Source of the DNA: Taklimakanibacter deserti
GTDB taxonomy: Bacteria; Pseudomonadota; Alphaproteobacteria; Rhizobiales; Aestuariivirgaceae
Direction of reading: 5' to 3'
Assembly: GCA_003574785.1 (NCBI GenBank)
Contig: QORU01000007.1
Coordinates: 310,001 to 374,000, forward strand
DNA: 64,000 bases
Part shown: positions 55,717 through 62,789 of the stretch, piece by piece
How the letters are laid out: every line of letters starts with the position of its first letter
Numbering within the stretch: position 1 is the first letter of the stretch
Notes under the pieces: model-generated
Database searches by the model: none
Told to the model about the DNA's origin: nothing
Seen by the model: the letters and a program-made list of their open reading frames with translations, nothing else
Position numbers and translations under genes: made by a program

Positions 55717-56385
55717 ATGTTGTCCTGCCGCGATCTCAAAAAGACCTATGCCACGGCAAGCGGCGCCTTCGCCGCCGTGCGCGGCCTCGATCTCGACGTC
55801 CCGCCCGGCCGGTTCACCGCCGTGATCGGCCGGTCGGGCTCCGGGAAATCATCGCTCATGGCCATGATCGGCGGCCTGAGCCGCCCCGATGGCGGCAGCA
55901 TCATGGTCGATGGCGCCGACATCTGGGGATTGGGCGAGCGGGATCTCGCCTCGTACCGCAATCGCAAGATCGGCTATGTGTTCCAGTTCGCGAGCCTCCT
56001 GCCGGCCTTGCGGGTGATCGACAATGTCGCTTTGCCGGCCCTGCTCGGCCGCGCCCTGCCGAGACCTGAGGCCTATGCGCGGGCGGGCGAACTCCTGGCC
56101 CATGTCGGGCTTAACGATCATGCCGACGCCTATCCTTCCGAGATATCCGCCGGCGAGCAGCGGCGCGCGGCGATCGCGCGGGCACTGATCAACCGGCCCA
56201 ACATCCTCCTCGCCGACGAGCCGACGGCCGATCTCGACGAGAAGACCGAGCGCGAGATCATGACCCTGCTGATCGAGGTCAATCGCGAGACCCGTGCCAC
56301 ACTGGTCCTGGTGACGCATAATCTGGCGCTGGCCGCAGAAGCACAAGAGGTCGTGCATATCGAGAATGGGAGGATCGCGACGTGA
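55717..56385 (+). CDS. MacB/LolD-type ABC ATPase
   Basis: A 222-residue ATPase: Walker A GRSGSGKSS, Q-loop VFQFASLLPAL, signature EISAGEQRRAAIARAL (SAGEQ where most have SGGQ or SGGEQ), Walker B ILLADEPTADLD, H-loop LVTHNLALAAE. It partners the FtsX-type permease. ATPases of this class power mechanotransmission across the envelope rather than substrate import, as in MacB or LolCDE. Stop overlaps the next start by GTGA. Confidence 0.9.
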   Translation: MLSCRDLKKTYATASGAFAAVRGLDLDVPPGRFTAVIGRSGSGKSSLMAMIGGLSRPDGGSIMVDGADIWGLGERDLASYRNRKIGYVFQFASLLPALRVIDNVALPALLGRALPRPEAYARAGELLAHVGLNDHADAYPSEISAGEQRRAAIARALINRPNILLADEPTADLDEKTEREIMTLLIEVNRETRATLVLVTHNLALAAEAQEVVHIENGRIAT

Positions 56386-57197
56386 CGCGTCCGCCGCCGC
56401 TGCCCGATCTCGACAGCCTCAGCAGCGCCGAAAAGGACGCCCTGATCGTCAGCCTCTGGCAAGCGATCGATGCGATGGAGACGGCAGGGTCGATACGGCC
56501 CGCGCCTTCGGACGCAACAGAGCTACGCAGCCGGATCAGCCGGGCAGAGCCTGCGCGGCGCGCCAAGGAGCAGGCGCGGACCGGACTCAAGGCAAAGCTC
56601 TTCAAAGCACGATACGGGCTAGGGCTTCTAGCGGTGATCGCCATCGGCTTTGCCGCCGATTTCGCCATTGGCGCCTATCAGGCACATGCGCTGGCGCTGC
56701 GCCGGCAGGAAGCGCGGGCGCTCGAGAATGCAGCCTTCGCCGGCCTCTTTGTCGAGCTCACCGACGTCGCCTATGAGCCTGACGGCAAGTCCTACCGCGC
56801 CCGCCTCACTCTGCAGAACACGAACCCGGCCGCCCCGCTCTACATCATGCTCGATCCGGCGCGGGTCTTCGTGCAGGCCGGCCTGACCTGGCAAGGGGTG
56901 AGCACAGAGGCCGGATCGCGCGCCAGGGTGGTGAAGCTCGACGGCAGCGAAGACATCCAGGTGGTCTTCCAGGCCGACATCGCCAACTGGACCGAGCTCA
57001 TGCCGGGCTATATGCATGTGCGCATCGAGAACCCGATGCTGATCAGCCGCAGCAGTGAGCCAACCGATGATCTCGTCGAGCGCGCCAACCGCTTCTATGT
57101 CTATCTCAAGCCGCAAGGATCCGACGATGCCGCGATCAGGAAGCGCATGAACTTCCCCGGCGCGCCGCCGATCTTCATTCCCATGCCCCCGCATTGA
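56382..57197 (+). CDS. membrane-anchored periplasmic hypothetical protein
   Basis: A 271-residue protein, starting GTG within the ATPase stop. The N-terminal part is cytoplasmic and charged, with a single membrane helix at about residues 77-95 (LGLLAVIAIGFAADFAIGAY). A beta-rich periplasmic domain follows (ELTDVAYEPDGKSYRARLTL, then VFVQAGLTWQGVS, then HVRIENPMLISRS). Family not recognised; it could be a partner of the FtsX-type permease or a chaperone for the copper enzyme. A Pro-rich end (PPIFIPMPPH) ends the operon. Confidence 0.7.
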   Translation: MTRPPPLPDLDSLSSAEKDALIVSLWQAIDAMETAGSIRPAPSDATELRSRISRAEPARRAKEQARTGLKAKLFKARYGLGLLAVIAIGFAADFAIGAYQAHALALRRQEARALENAAFAGLFVELTDVAYEPDGKSYRARLTLQNTNPAAPLYIMLDPARVFVQAGLTWQGVSTEAGSRARVVKLDGSEDIQVVFQADIANWTELMPGYMHVRIENPMLISRSSEPTDDLVERANRFYVYLKPQGSDDAAIRKRMNFPGAPPIFIPMPPH

Positions 57198-57294
57198 GGG
57201 CGCTCTACGCAGGGCAGGTGCCCTGAATTTGGGATTGTGAGCGCGCCCAACTCGCTTTATCGAGGAGCCTCCCGCCATCATTGGAGCCTCCAAC

Positions 57295-58071
57295 ATGAGC
57301 AAGCGTTCCCGGTTTCCTCAGCGTGTCAGAGCGCGTGAAACGCTCGTCGGACCGTGGATGAGCATCCCGCATCCGATGGTCGTGGAAATGATGGCGCAGG
57401 CCGGACCAGATTTCCTCCTCATCGACGGCGAGCATGCGCCGATCACGCCCCAGGCGCTGCCCGCTCTGCTGCCGGCGGCCGACCAGCAGGACCTGCCGGT
57501 GATCTATCGCGTGGCCTGGAACCGGATCGAGCTGATCAAGGCCGCGCTCGACAGCGGTGTCGCCGGACTCATGGTCCCGATGATCAATTCGGCGGCGGAA
57601 GCGGCGGAAGCCATCGCCGCCGCCAAATATCCCCCGATGGGCAAGCGCGGCATGGGAGCCTGGCGCGCATCGAACTATTATCTCGACGACGGCGCCTATG
57701 TCGAGCGTGCCAACCAGGACACGCTGATGGTGCTGCAGATCGAAACCAAGGAGGCGATCCGCGACATCAAGGCGATCGCGCAAGTGCCCGGCATCGATGC
57801 GCTGTTCATCGGCCCCGCCGACCTTTCGCGCTCGCTCGGGCTGGCGAGCACTGCGCCGGAGGCCGAATTGCGCAAGGCCTATGCGCAAGTGGTGCGCGCG
57901 GCCGAGCGGAACGGTATCGCCGCGGGCATAGATGTCGTGTCGCCGGACTATGCCGCGATCTATCGCGAGATCGGCTTCACCTTCATGACCTTCGGTACCG
58001 ATTTCGGCTTCATCATCGACGCCGGCAAGGCCAGCCTGAAGAAATTTCGCGCCAAGATCAAAGCGGCCTGA
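57295..58071 (+). CDS. HpcH/HpaI family aldolase
   Basis: A 258-residue class II (metal-dependent) pyruvate aldolase of the HpcH/HpaI family: FLLIDGEHAPITPQ with the catalytic histidine, GVAGLMVPMINSAAEAAE, a metal-binding QIETKEAIRDI and FIGPADLSRSLGL. Such enzymes cleave 4-hydroxy-2-oxo acids to pyruvate and an aldehyde. Starts at ATG 57295 98 bases after the copper operon. With pobA and the acid-sugar genes it fits a general carboxylate-catabolic repertoire. Confidence 0.9.
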   Translation: MSKRSRFPQRVRARETLVGPWMSIPHPMVVEMMAQAGPDFLLIDGEHAPITPQALPALLPAADQQDLPVIYRVAWNRIELIKAALDSGVAGLMVPMINSAAEAAEAIAAAKYPPMGKRGMGAWRASNYYLDDGAYVERANQDTLMVLQIETKEAIRDIKAIAQVPGIDALFIGPADLSRSLGLASTAPEAELRKAYAQVVRAAERNGIAAGIDVVSPDYAAIYREIGFTFMTFGTDFGFIIDAGKASLKKFRAKIKAA

Positions 58072-58094
58072 CTTCGAACGGGGAGGAGAAGCCC

Positions 58095-58589
58095 GTGGCA
58101 GAATTGGTTGCCTGCGCACTCACCCTCGGGATCGGCGCCACGCTCGTCATGGATCTGTGGGCCATCGTCCAGAGGCATGTTTTCGGGATCCCGTCGCTCG
58201 ACTATGCCATGGTCGGGCGCTGGCTCGGCCATTTGCCGCGCGGGCGCTTCGCGCATCAGAGCATTGGCGCAGCCGCCCCTGTCGCCGGCGAGCGAGCGAT
58301 CGGATGGATCGCGCATTATGCCATCGGCGTGCTCTTCGCCCTGCTGCTTCTCGCCATCTGGGGTCTCGGCTGGGCACGGCAGCCGACAGTCTTGCCGGCG
58401 CTCATCGTCGGTATCGGAACGATCCTGCTTCCCTTCCTGATCATGCAGCCGGCTTTCGGCCTAGGGATAGCCGCGGCCAAGACCCCGAAGCCCAACCGTG
58501 CCCGCCTGCTCAGCCTTGCCGCCCACACGGCCTTCGCCATCGGTCTTTATCTATCGGCCTGGCTCTGGGCGATAATCGCTAGTGCGTGA
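58095..58589 (+). CDS. DUF2938 family membrane protein
   Basis: A 164-residue membrane protein with about four helices (VACALTLGIGATLVMDLWAI, WIAHYAIGVLFALLLLAIWG, LPALIVGIGTILLPFLIMQP, LAAHTAFAIGLYLSAWLWAI). The order, with DYAMVGRWLGHLPRGRF and QPAFGLGIAAAKTPKPN motifs, is that of DUF2938. GTG 58095 has GGGAGGAG upstream. It follows the aldolase by 23 bases and may be co-transcribed. Function unknown. Confidence 0.8.
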   Translation: MAELVACALTLGIGATLVMDLWAIVQRHVFGIPSLDYAMVGRWLGHLPRGRFAHQSIGAAAPVAGERAIGWIAHYAIGVLFALLLLAIWGLGWARQPTVLPALIVGIGTILLPFLIMQPAFGLGIAAAKTPKPNRARLLSLAAHTAFAIGLYLSAWLWAIIASA

Positions 58590-58615
58590 TGATGGCGCTT
58601 TGCACTCGCCAAAGC

Positions 58616-59143
58616 TCAAGATTTTGGCGAAGGCATCGTGACTTTCTCCAGCGCGTTGGCGACGGCGGAGGTCAAAAGGAACAAACGGTTGGATCTTAGC
58701 GGAAAACGTCGAAAACCAAACCCCCCATAGAAAACAGCAGCGTGTTCATCCTTGGCATCAACAACGATGGCAAAAACAGCAAGCGATTGCGTGGCCGATA
58801 GAATGCGGCGCAGCGCATCTGCCACGAGGAGCTCGCCAATAGCTTTGCCACGAACACGTACATCTCGCGCCAATCGTCCAATCAACGCGGCCGGAATGCC
58901 ATCATAGCGCGGGAGTTTGCGCGCAATCTCTTCAGGCAAGTCATCAAGATCGAGCTTGAACGAGCCCAGGCTGTAAAAGCCGACAATCCCCAAGTCCGAA
59001 TCCACGGCAACAAATACTCGCGCGATATTGCGACGGTCGTCCTGACCAGCTCTGCGCCAGAACCATTCGTCGAGCTCGATTTTTCCGCAGGAGAACTTCG
59101 AGCGGTCGTGTTGCTTGCCCAGCGGTTCGAAGATGAGGCCCAA
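58616..59143 (-). CDS. GNAT toxin, TacT-like
   Basis: A 175-residue GNAT toxin that, by family, acetylates the amino acid on charged tRNA and blocks translation. Features: N-terminal FEPLGKQHDRSKFSCGKIEL, the acetyl-CoA loop GRLARDVRVRGKAIGELLVA, and the VFYGGFGFRRFPLRSN end with the catalytic tyrosine. It begins 3 bases after the stop of the antitoxin gene, so the pair is one operon. Length is normal. It differs from ordinary GNATs by the missing broad substrate domain. Confidence 0.9.
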   Translation of the reverse strand: MGLIFEPLGKQHDRSKFSCGKIELDEWFWRRAGQDDRRNIARVFVAVDSDLGIVGFYSLGSFKLDLDDLPEEIARKLPRYDGIPAALIGRLARDVRVRGKAIGELLVADALRRILSATQSLAVFAIVVDAKDEHAAVFYGGFGFRRFPLRSNRLFLLTSAVANALEKVTMPSPKS

Positions 59144-59146
59144 TCT

Positions 59147-59437
59147 TCAACCGATCAATTCGCGGTGACGGCGAAGAGCAGTGACAAGCTTATCGGTTGG
59201 TTCAGGCGGATTCGTCAGGGCGTCGAGAAAGGCTTGCCGGTCAGCGCCGGTCAGGACCATCCGCTCGTGCTCGTCCAGTACGCGGCGCGCCCCTTCATAG
59301 GCGAGATCCCCGGCGGTCAAGCCGGTCACGGCCATCGCCCGCTGTATCAGTTCTTTGGCCGACGCGCCGACACGCAACTCGATCCTCTCGCGCTTGATCT
59401 CGCGGTCCGGTTTCCGGCGACTGGACGTCGTGGGCAT
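59147..59437 (-). CDS. DUF1778/TacA-type antitoxin (ribbon-helix-helix)
   Basis: A 96-residue antitoxin: RIELRVGASAKELIQRAMAV is the ribbon-helix-helix DNA-binding part and GDLAYEGARRVLDEHERMVL with DRQAFLDALTNPPEPTD is the toxin-neutralising tail. ATG 59437 has AAGGAGACATCAA. It precedes the TacT-like toxin on the same strand, the normal order. The imperfect inverted repeat at 59461-59479 just upstream is the likely operator. Confidence 0.9.
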   Translation of the reverse strand: MPTTSSRRKPDREIKRERIELRVGASAKELIQRAMAVTGLTAGDLAYEGARRVLDEHERMVLTGADRQAFLDALTNPPEPTDKLVTALRRHRELIG

Positions 59438-59460
59438 TTGATGTCTCCTTCGGATCCTAT

Positions 59461-59479
59461 GTACGGCATAACGCCGTGC
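59461..59479. promoter_or_regulatory. imperfect inverted repeat upstream of TacA/TacT operon
   Basis: GTACGGC (59461-59467) and GCCGTGC (59473-59479) flank the 5-base ATAAC, matching at 6 of 7 positions. It sits 24 bases upstream of the antitoxin start, where a ribbon-helix-helix operator would be expected. Confidence 0.5.
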
Positions 59480-59546
59480 ATTTCAATACCGTGAAGTCGC
59501 ATGCCGGATACCTCGAACCGACCTCGCACTTCCAAAAAAGCCGCGA

Positions 59547-59623
59547 GATAGTTTCTAATCTTGGAAACTATCTCTTGCCCTGCCGGCGATGGCCGCCTAA
59601 TAGTTTCCCGAATTGGAAACTAT
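59547..59623. promoter_or_regulatory. two tandem operators upstream of the GST operon
   Basis: GATAGTTTC/GAAACTATC (59547-59572, 8-base spacer) and ATAGTTTCC/GGAAACTAT (59600-59623, 6-base spacer) are two copies of a TAGTTTC-spacer-GAAACTA palindrome, each with perfect 9-bp arms. Their centres are 52 bases apart, close to five helix turns. The second ends 12 bases before the GST start. The ArsR-type regulator encoded as the second gene is a natural candidate ligand. Confidence 0.7.
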
Positions 59624-59635
59624 CTGGTGCCCACC

Positions 59636-60316
59636 GTGTCGCTGACCCTCTATATCCATCCCCTCGCCTCCTTCTGCCACAAGGTGCTGATCGCATTTTA
59701 CGAGAACGACACGCCCTTCCGCGCCGAAACCGTCGATTTCAGCGATCCGGGCTCGGCCAAAGCTCATCTCGAACGCTGGCCGGTCGGCAAGATACCGGTG
59801 CTGTTCGACGACAGGACGATGCGCGTCATCCCCGAAACCAGCATCATCATCGAATATCTGCAGGAGAACTATCCGGGGCGCGCCGCTCTCCTGCCCAAAG
59901 ACGCGGCCGTGCGGTTGGAGACACGCCTGTGGGACCGCTTCTTCGATCTCCATGTCAACACGCCAATGGGCAAGATCGTCACCGACCGCATCCGGCCGGA
60001 AGGCAAATCCGACGCCTATGGCGTGGCGGAGGCGCGCGCGACGCTCACCACCGCCTATGCGATGATCGAAGAGCAGGTGTCGTCGCATGACTGGGCGGCA
60101 GGCGATGACTTCACGCTCGCCGATTGCGCCGCCGCCCCCGCCCTCTTCTATGCTTCGATCGTCCATCCCTTCGGCAAGCGCCAACCACATCTCGCGCAGT
60201 ATTTCGATCGGCTGCTCGCCCGTCCCTCGGTCAGCCAAGTGATCGATGAAGCCCGGCCGTTCTTTCCGATGTTTCCCTATCGCGACGCGATGCCGGCGCG
60301 CTATCTGACCGGCTGA
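59636..60316 (+). CDS. glutathione S-transferase family protein
   Basis: A 226-residue GST starting at GTG 59636: thioredoxin-fold N-terminus SLTLYIHPLASFCHKVLIAF, then GKIPVLFDD (cis-proline) and PETSIIIEYL (glutathione site), then a helical C-terminal domain with WAAGDDFTLADCAAAPAL. The active-site region is SFC. An in-frame ATG at 59561 lies inside the first operator and is rejected. It is the first gene of an operon with an ArsR regulator and an SRPBCC protein, the arrangement of a small detoxification unit. Confidence 0.85.
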   Translation: MSLTLYIHPLASFCHKVLIAFYENDTPFRAETVDFSDPGSAKAHLERWPVGKIPVLFDDRTMRVIPETSIIIEYLQENYPGRAALLPKDAAVRLETRLWDRFFDLHVNTPMGKIVTDRIRPEGKSDAYGVAEARATLTTAYAMIEEQVSSHDWAAGDDFTLADCAAAPALFYASIVHPFGKRQPHLAQYFDRLLARPSVSQVIDEARPFFPMFPYRDAMPARYLTG

Positions 60317-60335
60317 CCGAAGGGGAGGCCCTGAG

Positions 60336-60668
60336 ATGAAGCCCGAGCAGTTCGACCGCCTGTTCCACGCCCTCGCCGATCCCTACCGGCGCCAGATGGT
60401 GGAGCGGCTGGCGCGCGGCCCCGCATCGGTGAAGGAACTCGCCGGACCGATCGAGATCGCCTTGCCTTCGGCCGTCAAGCACCTCAAGGTGCTGGAAGAA
60501 GGCGGCATCGTGCTGTCGGAAAAGACGGGACGGGTGCGCACCTACAGGATGCGGCCCAATGCCCTCAGATCCATCAGCCAGTGGGTGAAGCAGCGGGAAG
60601 CGGCGATGAACAAGGCCTTCGACCGCCTGGTCCAGGCCATGCAGGATTTCCCGGAAAAGGACGAGTGA
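60336..60668 (+). CDS. ArsR family transcriptional regulator (second)
   Basis: A 110-residue ArsR-type repressor: FDRLFHALADPYRRQMVERL, then GPASVKELAGPIEIALPSAV and KHLKVLEEGGIVLSEKTGRV form the winged helix; there is no metal-binding cysteine pair. It resembles the 49166 regulator in type, but the sequence differs and the operators differ (TTCAACCA there, TAGTTTC here). It lies between GST and SRPBCC genes and probably represses the operon. ATG 60336 follows AGGGGAGGCCCTGAG. Confidence 0.9.
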   Translation: MKPEQFDRLFHALADPYRRQMVERLARGPASVKELAGPIEIALPSAVKHLKVLEEGGIVLSEKTGRVRTYRMRPNALRSISQWVKQREAAMNKAFDRLVQAMQDFPEKDE

Positions 60669-60670
60669 AA

Positions 60671-61141
60671 ATGGGTGTCTTCGTCAGCCATACGACCTTC
60701 GTGATCGAGCGCGATCTGCCGGGAAGCCCGGCGCATGCCTTCCGCTTCTGGTCGGAGCACGCGCGCAAGCGGCAATGGACGAGCTGCCATCCGGACTGGG
60801 CGGTGCTCGAGGACATATTCGATGTGCGCATCGGCGGCCTGGAAAAGGTCCGCTGGCGCACGCTGGAGGGCGTCGAGCATGGGTACCGCGCCCATTATCT
60901 CGACGTCGTGCCGGGCAAGCAGATCATCTATGCCTATGCGATGAACACCGGCGCCGTGCAAAATTCGGCGGCGCTCGCCACCGTCGAATTCGTCGGCCAG
61001 CGCGGCAAGACGAAAATGACCTATACCGAGCAGGCCGCCTTTCTCGACGCGGCCGATGCCAAGGGACGCAGCCAGGGCACGGAAATGGGATTCGACAGGC
61101 TCGCTCTGGCGATCGAGAGGAGCCTCGCCGTCGCGCATTGA
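60671..61141 (+). CDS. SRPBCC (AHSA1-type) protein (second)
   Basis: A 156-residue START-like protein: MGVFVSHTTFVIERDLPGSP, a PAHAFRFWSEHARKRQWTSC helix, RWRTLEGVEHGYRAHYLDVV, and YTEQAAFLDAADAKGRSQGT. A GTG at 60665, overlapping the ArsR stop, is an alternative start (VKMGVF). As in the 48645 pair it follows an ArsR gene and is likely to bind a hydrophobic substrate or regulate its removal. Confidence 0.83.
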   Translation: MGVFVSHTTFVIERDLPGSPAHAFRFWSEHARKRQWTSCHPDWAVLEDIFDVRIGGLEKVRWRTLEGVEHGYRAHYLDVVPGKQIIYAYAMNTGAVQNSAALATVEFVGQRGKTKMTYTEQAAFLDAADAKGRSQGTEMGFDRLALAIERSLAVAH

Positions 61142-61161
61142 AAAGAAGCAGGAGAGCGAAG

Positions 61162-61628
61162 ATGATGAACGACTGGAAACTGCCCTGGGACGGCGGGTGC
61201 CTGTGTGGCCAGATCAGATTCCGCATCAGCGCGCCGCCGCTCCTGACCATGGCTTGCCACTGCGCCGGCTGCCAGAAGCTGAGCGCCAGCGCCTATTCCC
61301 TGACCATCGCCGTGCCGAGCGAAGGTTTTGCCGTCACGCAAGGCGACACGGCGGTCGGCGGCCGGCACGGGCCCAACCGGCAGCTCTATTGCCCGCATTG
61401 CAAGAACTGGATGTTCACCCACGCCCACGGCCTCGACTTCTTCGTCAATGTGCGCGCCACCATGCTCGACAGGCACGATTGGTATGTGCCCTATGTCGAG
61501 ACCTATACGGCGGAAAAATGCCCTGGGCGACGACACCGGCGAAGCACAGTTTCGCCACGCAGCCCGATCTCGAGGGCTATGCACCACTCATCGAGGCCTT
61601 CGCCCGCGAAGGTGCGCGCCCGTCCTGA
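61162..61628 (+). pseudogene. GFA/CENP-V zinc protein with a frameshift near 61516
   Basis: A glutathione-dependent formaldehyde-activating (GFA) family gene: DGGCLCGQIRFRISAPPLLT, then CHCAGCQKLSASAYSL and CPHCKNWMF give the zinc cysteines (CLCG, CHCAGC, CPHC), and RATMLDRHDWYVPYVETYTA follows. After VETYTAEK the frame changes: to give the expected end MPWATTPAKHSFATQPDLEG, ending REGARPS, one base must be skipped in the AAAAA run at 61513-61517. The unshifted frame reads PGRRHRRSTVS and runs on into the next gene. Either a frameshift mutation or a sequencing error. Confidence 0.75.
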
Positions 61629-61683
61629 GGACGGACAGGCATGTGCAACGAAACTCCCTTACGGACGTTGCCAGTCTGTAAAC

Positions 61684-62100
61684 ATGGACTGGACCCAAAT
61701 GGATTTGACTTTCGAAGAATTCCTGGAAAAGCGCCGTGAGGCGGCGCTCGCCTATGTCAAAGGCGATGCCCGTCCCGTCATCGATCTCTCCGCATCATCG
61801 GGTGCGGCCACCTTCTTCGATCCAGGCGGCGGTATCGTCGAGGGCGCCGAAGCGGTGCTGAAGGCCTATCGCGAAGGCGCCCAGATGTTCGGGCCCCAAA
61901 GCGTCACCGATCTCGAGATCCACGACTATGGCGCCTCAGGCGATTTCGGCTTCTGGGCCGGCCTGCAACGCGCCACCGTCGCCATCAAGGACCGCGCCGA
62001 GCCCGCTTCGATGACCTTGCGCGTCAGCGAAGTGTTTCATCGGCAGGAGGGCGAGTGGCGCATGGTCCACCGCCACGCCTCGGTGGCCAACGGAAAATGA
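61684..62100 (+). CDS. SnoaL-like (NTF2-fold) protein
   Basis: A 138-residue SnoaL/ketosteroid-isomerase-fold protein: EFLEKRREAALAYVKGDARP, then FFDPGGGIVEGAEAVLKAYR, GFWAGLQRATVAIKDRAEPA and RMVHRHASVANGK. The frame is also joined in phase with the GFA zero-frame, so the frameshift in that gene would produce a 312-residue GFA-SnoaL read-through. ATG 61684 has no strong ribosome-binding site. It ends the operon, 10 bases from the convergent second GST. Confidence 0.75.
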   Translation: MDWTQMDLTFEEFLEKRREAALAYVKGDARPVIDLSASSGAATFFDPGGGIVEGAEAVLKAYREGAQMFGPQSVTDLEIHDYGASGDFGFWAGLQRATVAIKDRAEPASMTLRVSEVFHRQEGEWRMVHRHASVANGK

Positions 62101-62110
62101 CCGGCATGGA

Positions 62111-62740
62111 TCACGGCCAGGGCTGAGGCTCAGTCGCGGCGAAGCTCGGCCGCTCGGCGCAACCGGCGACGATCGCTTCGAGCCGCGGACGGCCGCGCCA
62201 CGGAAAGCCGCCACGCGCCTCCGTCCACAGGACGAAGCTTGCCAGTGCTATGTCCTGGACAGACAGGACGCCGGGCAGAAATCCGTCCGGCGCCGCGTTC
62301 CCTTCGAGCCAGTCCAGCGTGCGGCCTAACCGTTCGGCATGGCGGTCGGCCGGATCGAAGCCGAGAAGATTCTTTCCGCCCGGACGCAAGCCCGCCCAGT
62401 TCTGATATTTGATAGCGGCCAGCGCGTCACCCATGGCGAGCAGCACAGCCAGCAACTGATCGTCCTGCCAGTATCCTTCCCAGCGCCGCACGGCACGCGC
62501 CACGGGCAGAGGCTCGCGGCGCGGCAGCGCCATGAGGAAATCGATGATGATCCGGGTCGGGAACTTGACGCCTTCCGCCGTTTCGAGCGCCGGCACTTGC
62601 CCCAGGGGATTGATGGCGAAATAGTCGTTCGCCGGCGGAAATCCCCTGATCGCCACCTCCTTGCAGTCAAGGGCAAGCTCACGCACCAGCACCCGGATGA
62701 TCCGGGCGAATGGAGAACCCGGCGTATAATGCAGCTTCAC
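62111..62740 (-). CDS. glutathione S-transferase family protein (second)
   Basis: A 209-residue GST with GTG start 62740 after GGGAGAG: N-terminal KLHYTPGSPFARIIRVLVRE, the GQVPALETAEG cis-proline, an EGVKFPTRIIIDFL glutathione site where the usual ES motif is replaced, and a C-terminal helical domain ending SVQDIALASFVLW. It lies convergent to the GST-ArsR operon. Sequence similarity to the first GST is low. Confidence 0.82.
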   Translation of the reverse strand: MKLHYTPGSPFARIIRVLVRELALDCKEVAIRGFPPANDYFAINPLGQVPALETAEGVKFPTRIIIDFLMALPRREPLPVARAVRRWEGYWQDDQLLAVLLAMGDALAAIKYQNWAGLRPGGKNLLGFDPADRHAERLGRTLDWLEGNAAPDGFLPGVLSVQDIALASFVLWTEARGGFPWRGRPRLEAIVAGCAERPSFAATEPQPWP

Positions 62741-62789
62741 CGGCGATCTCTCCCGACTCTCTTCCGGTGCTGCATTCGCGCGCTCGTCC

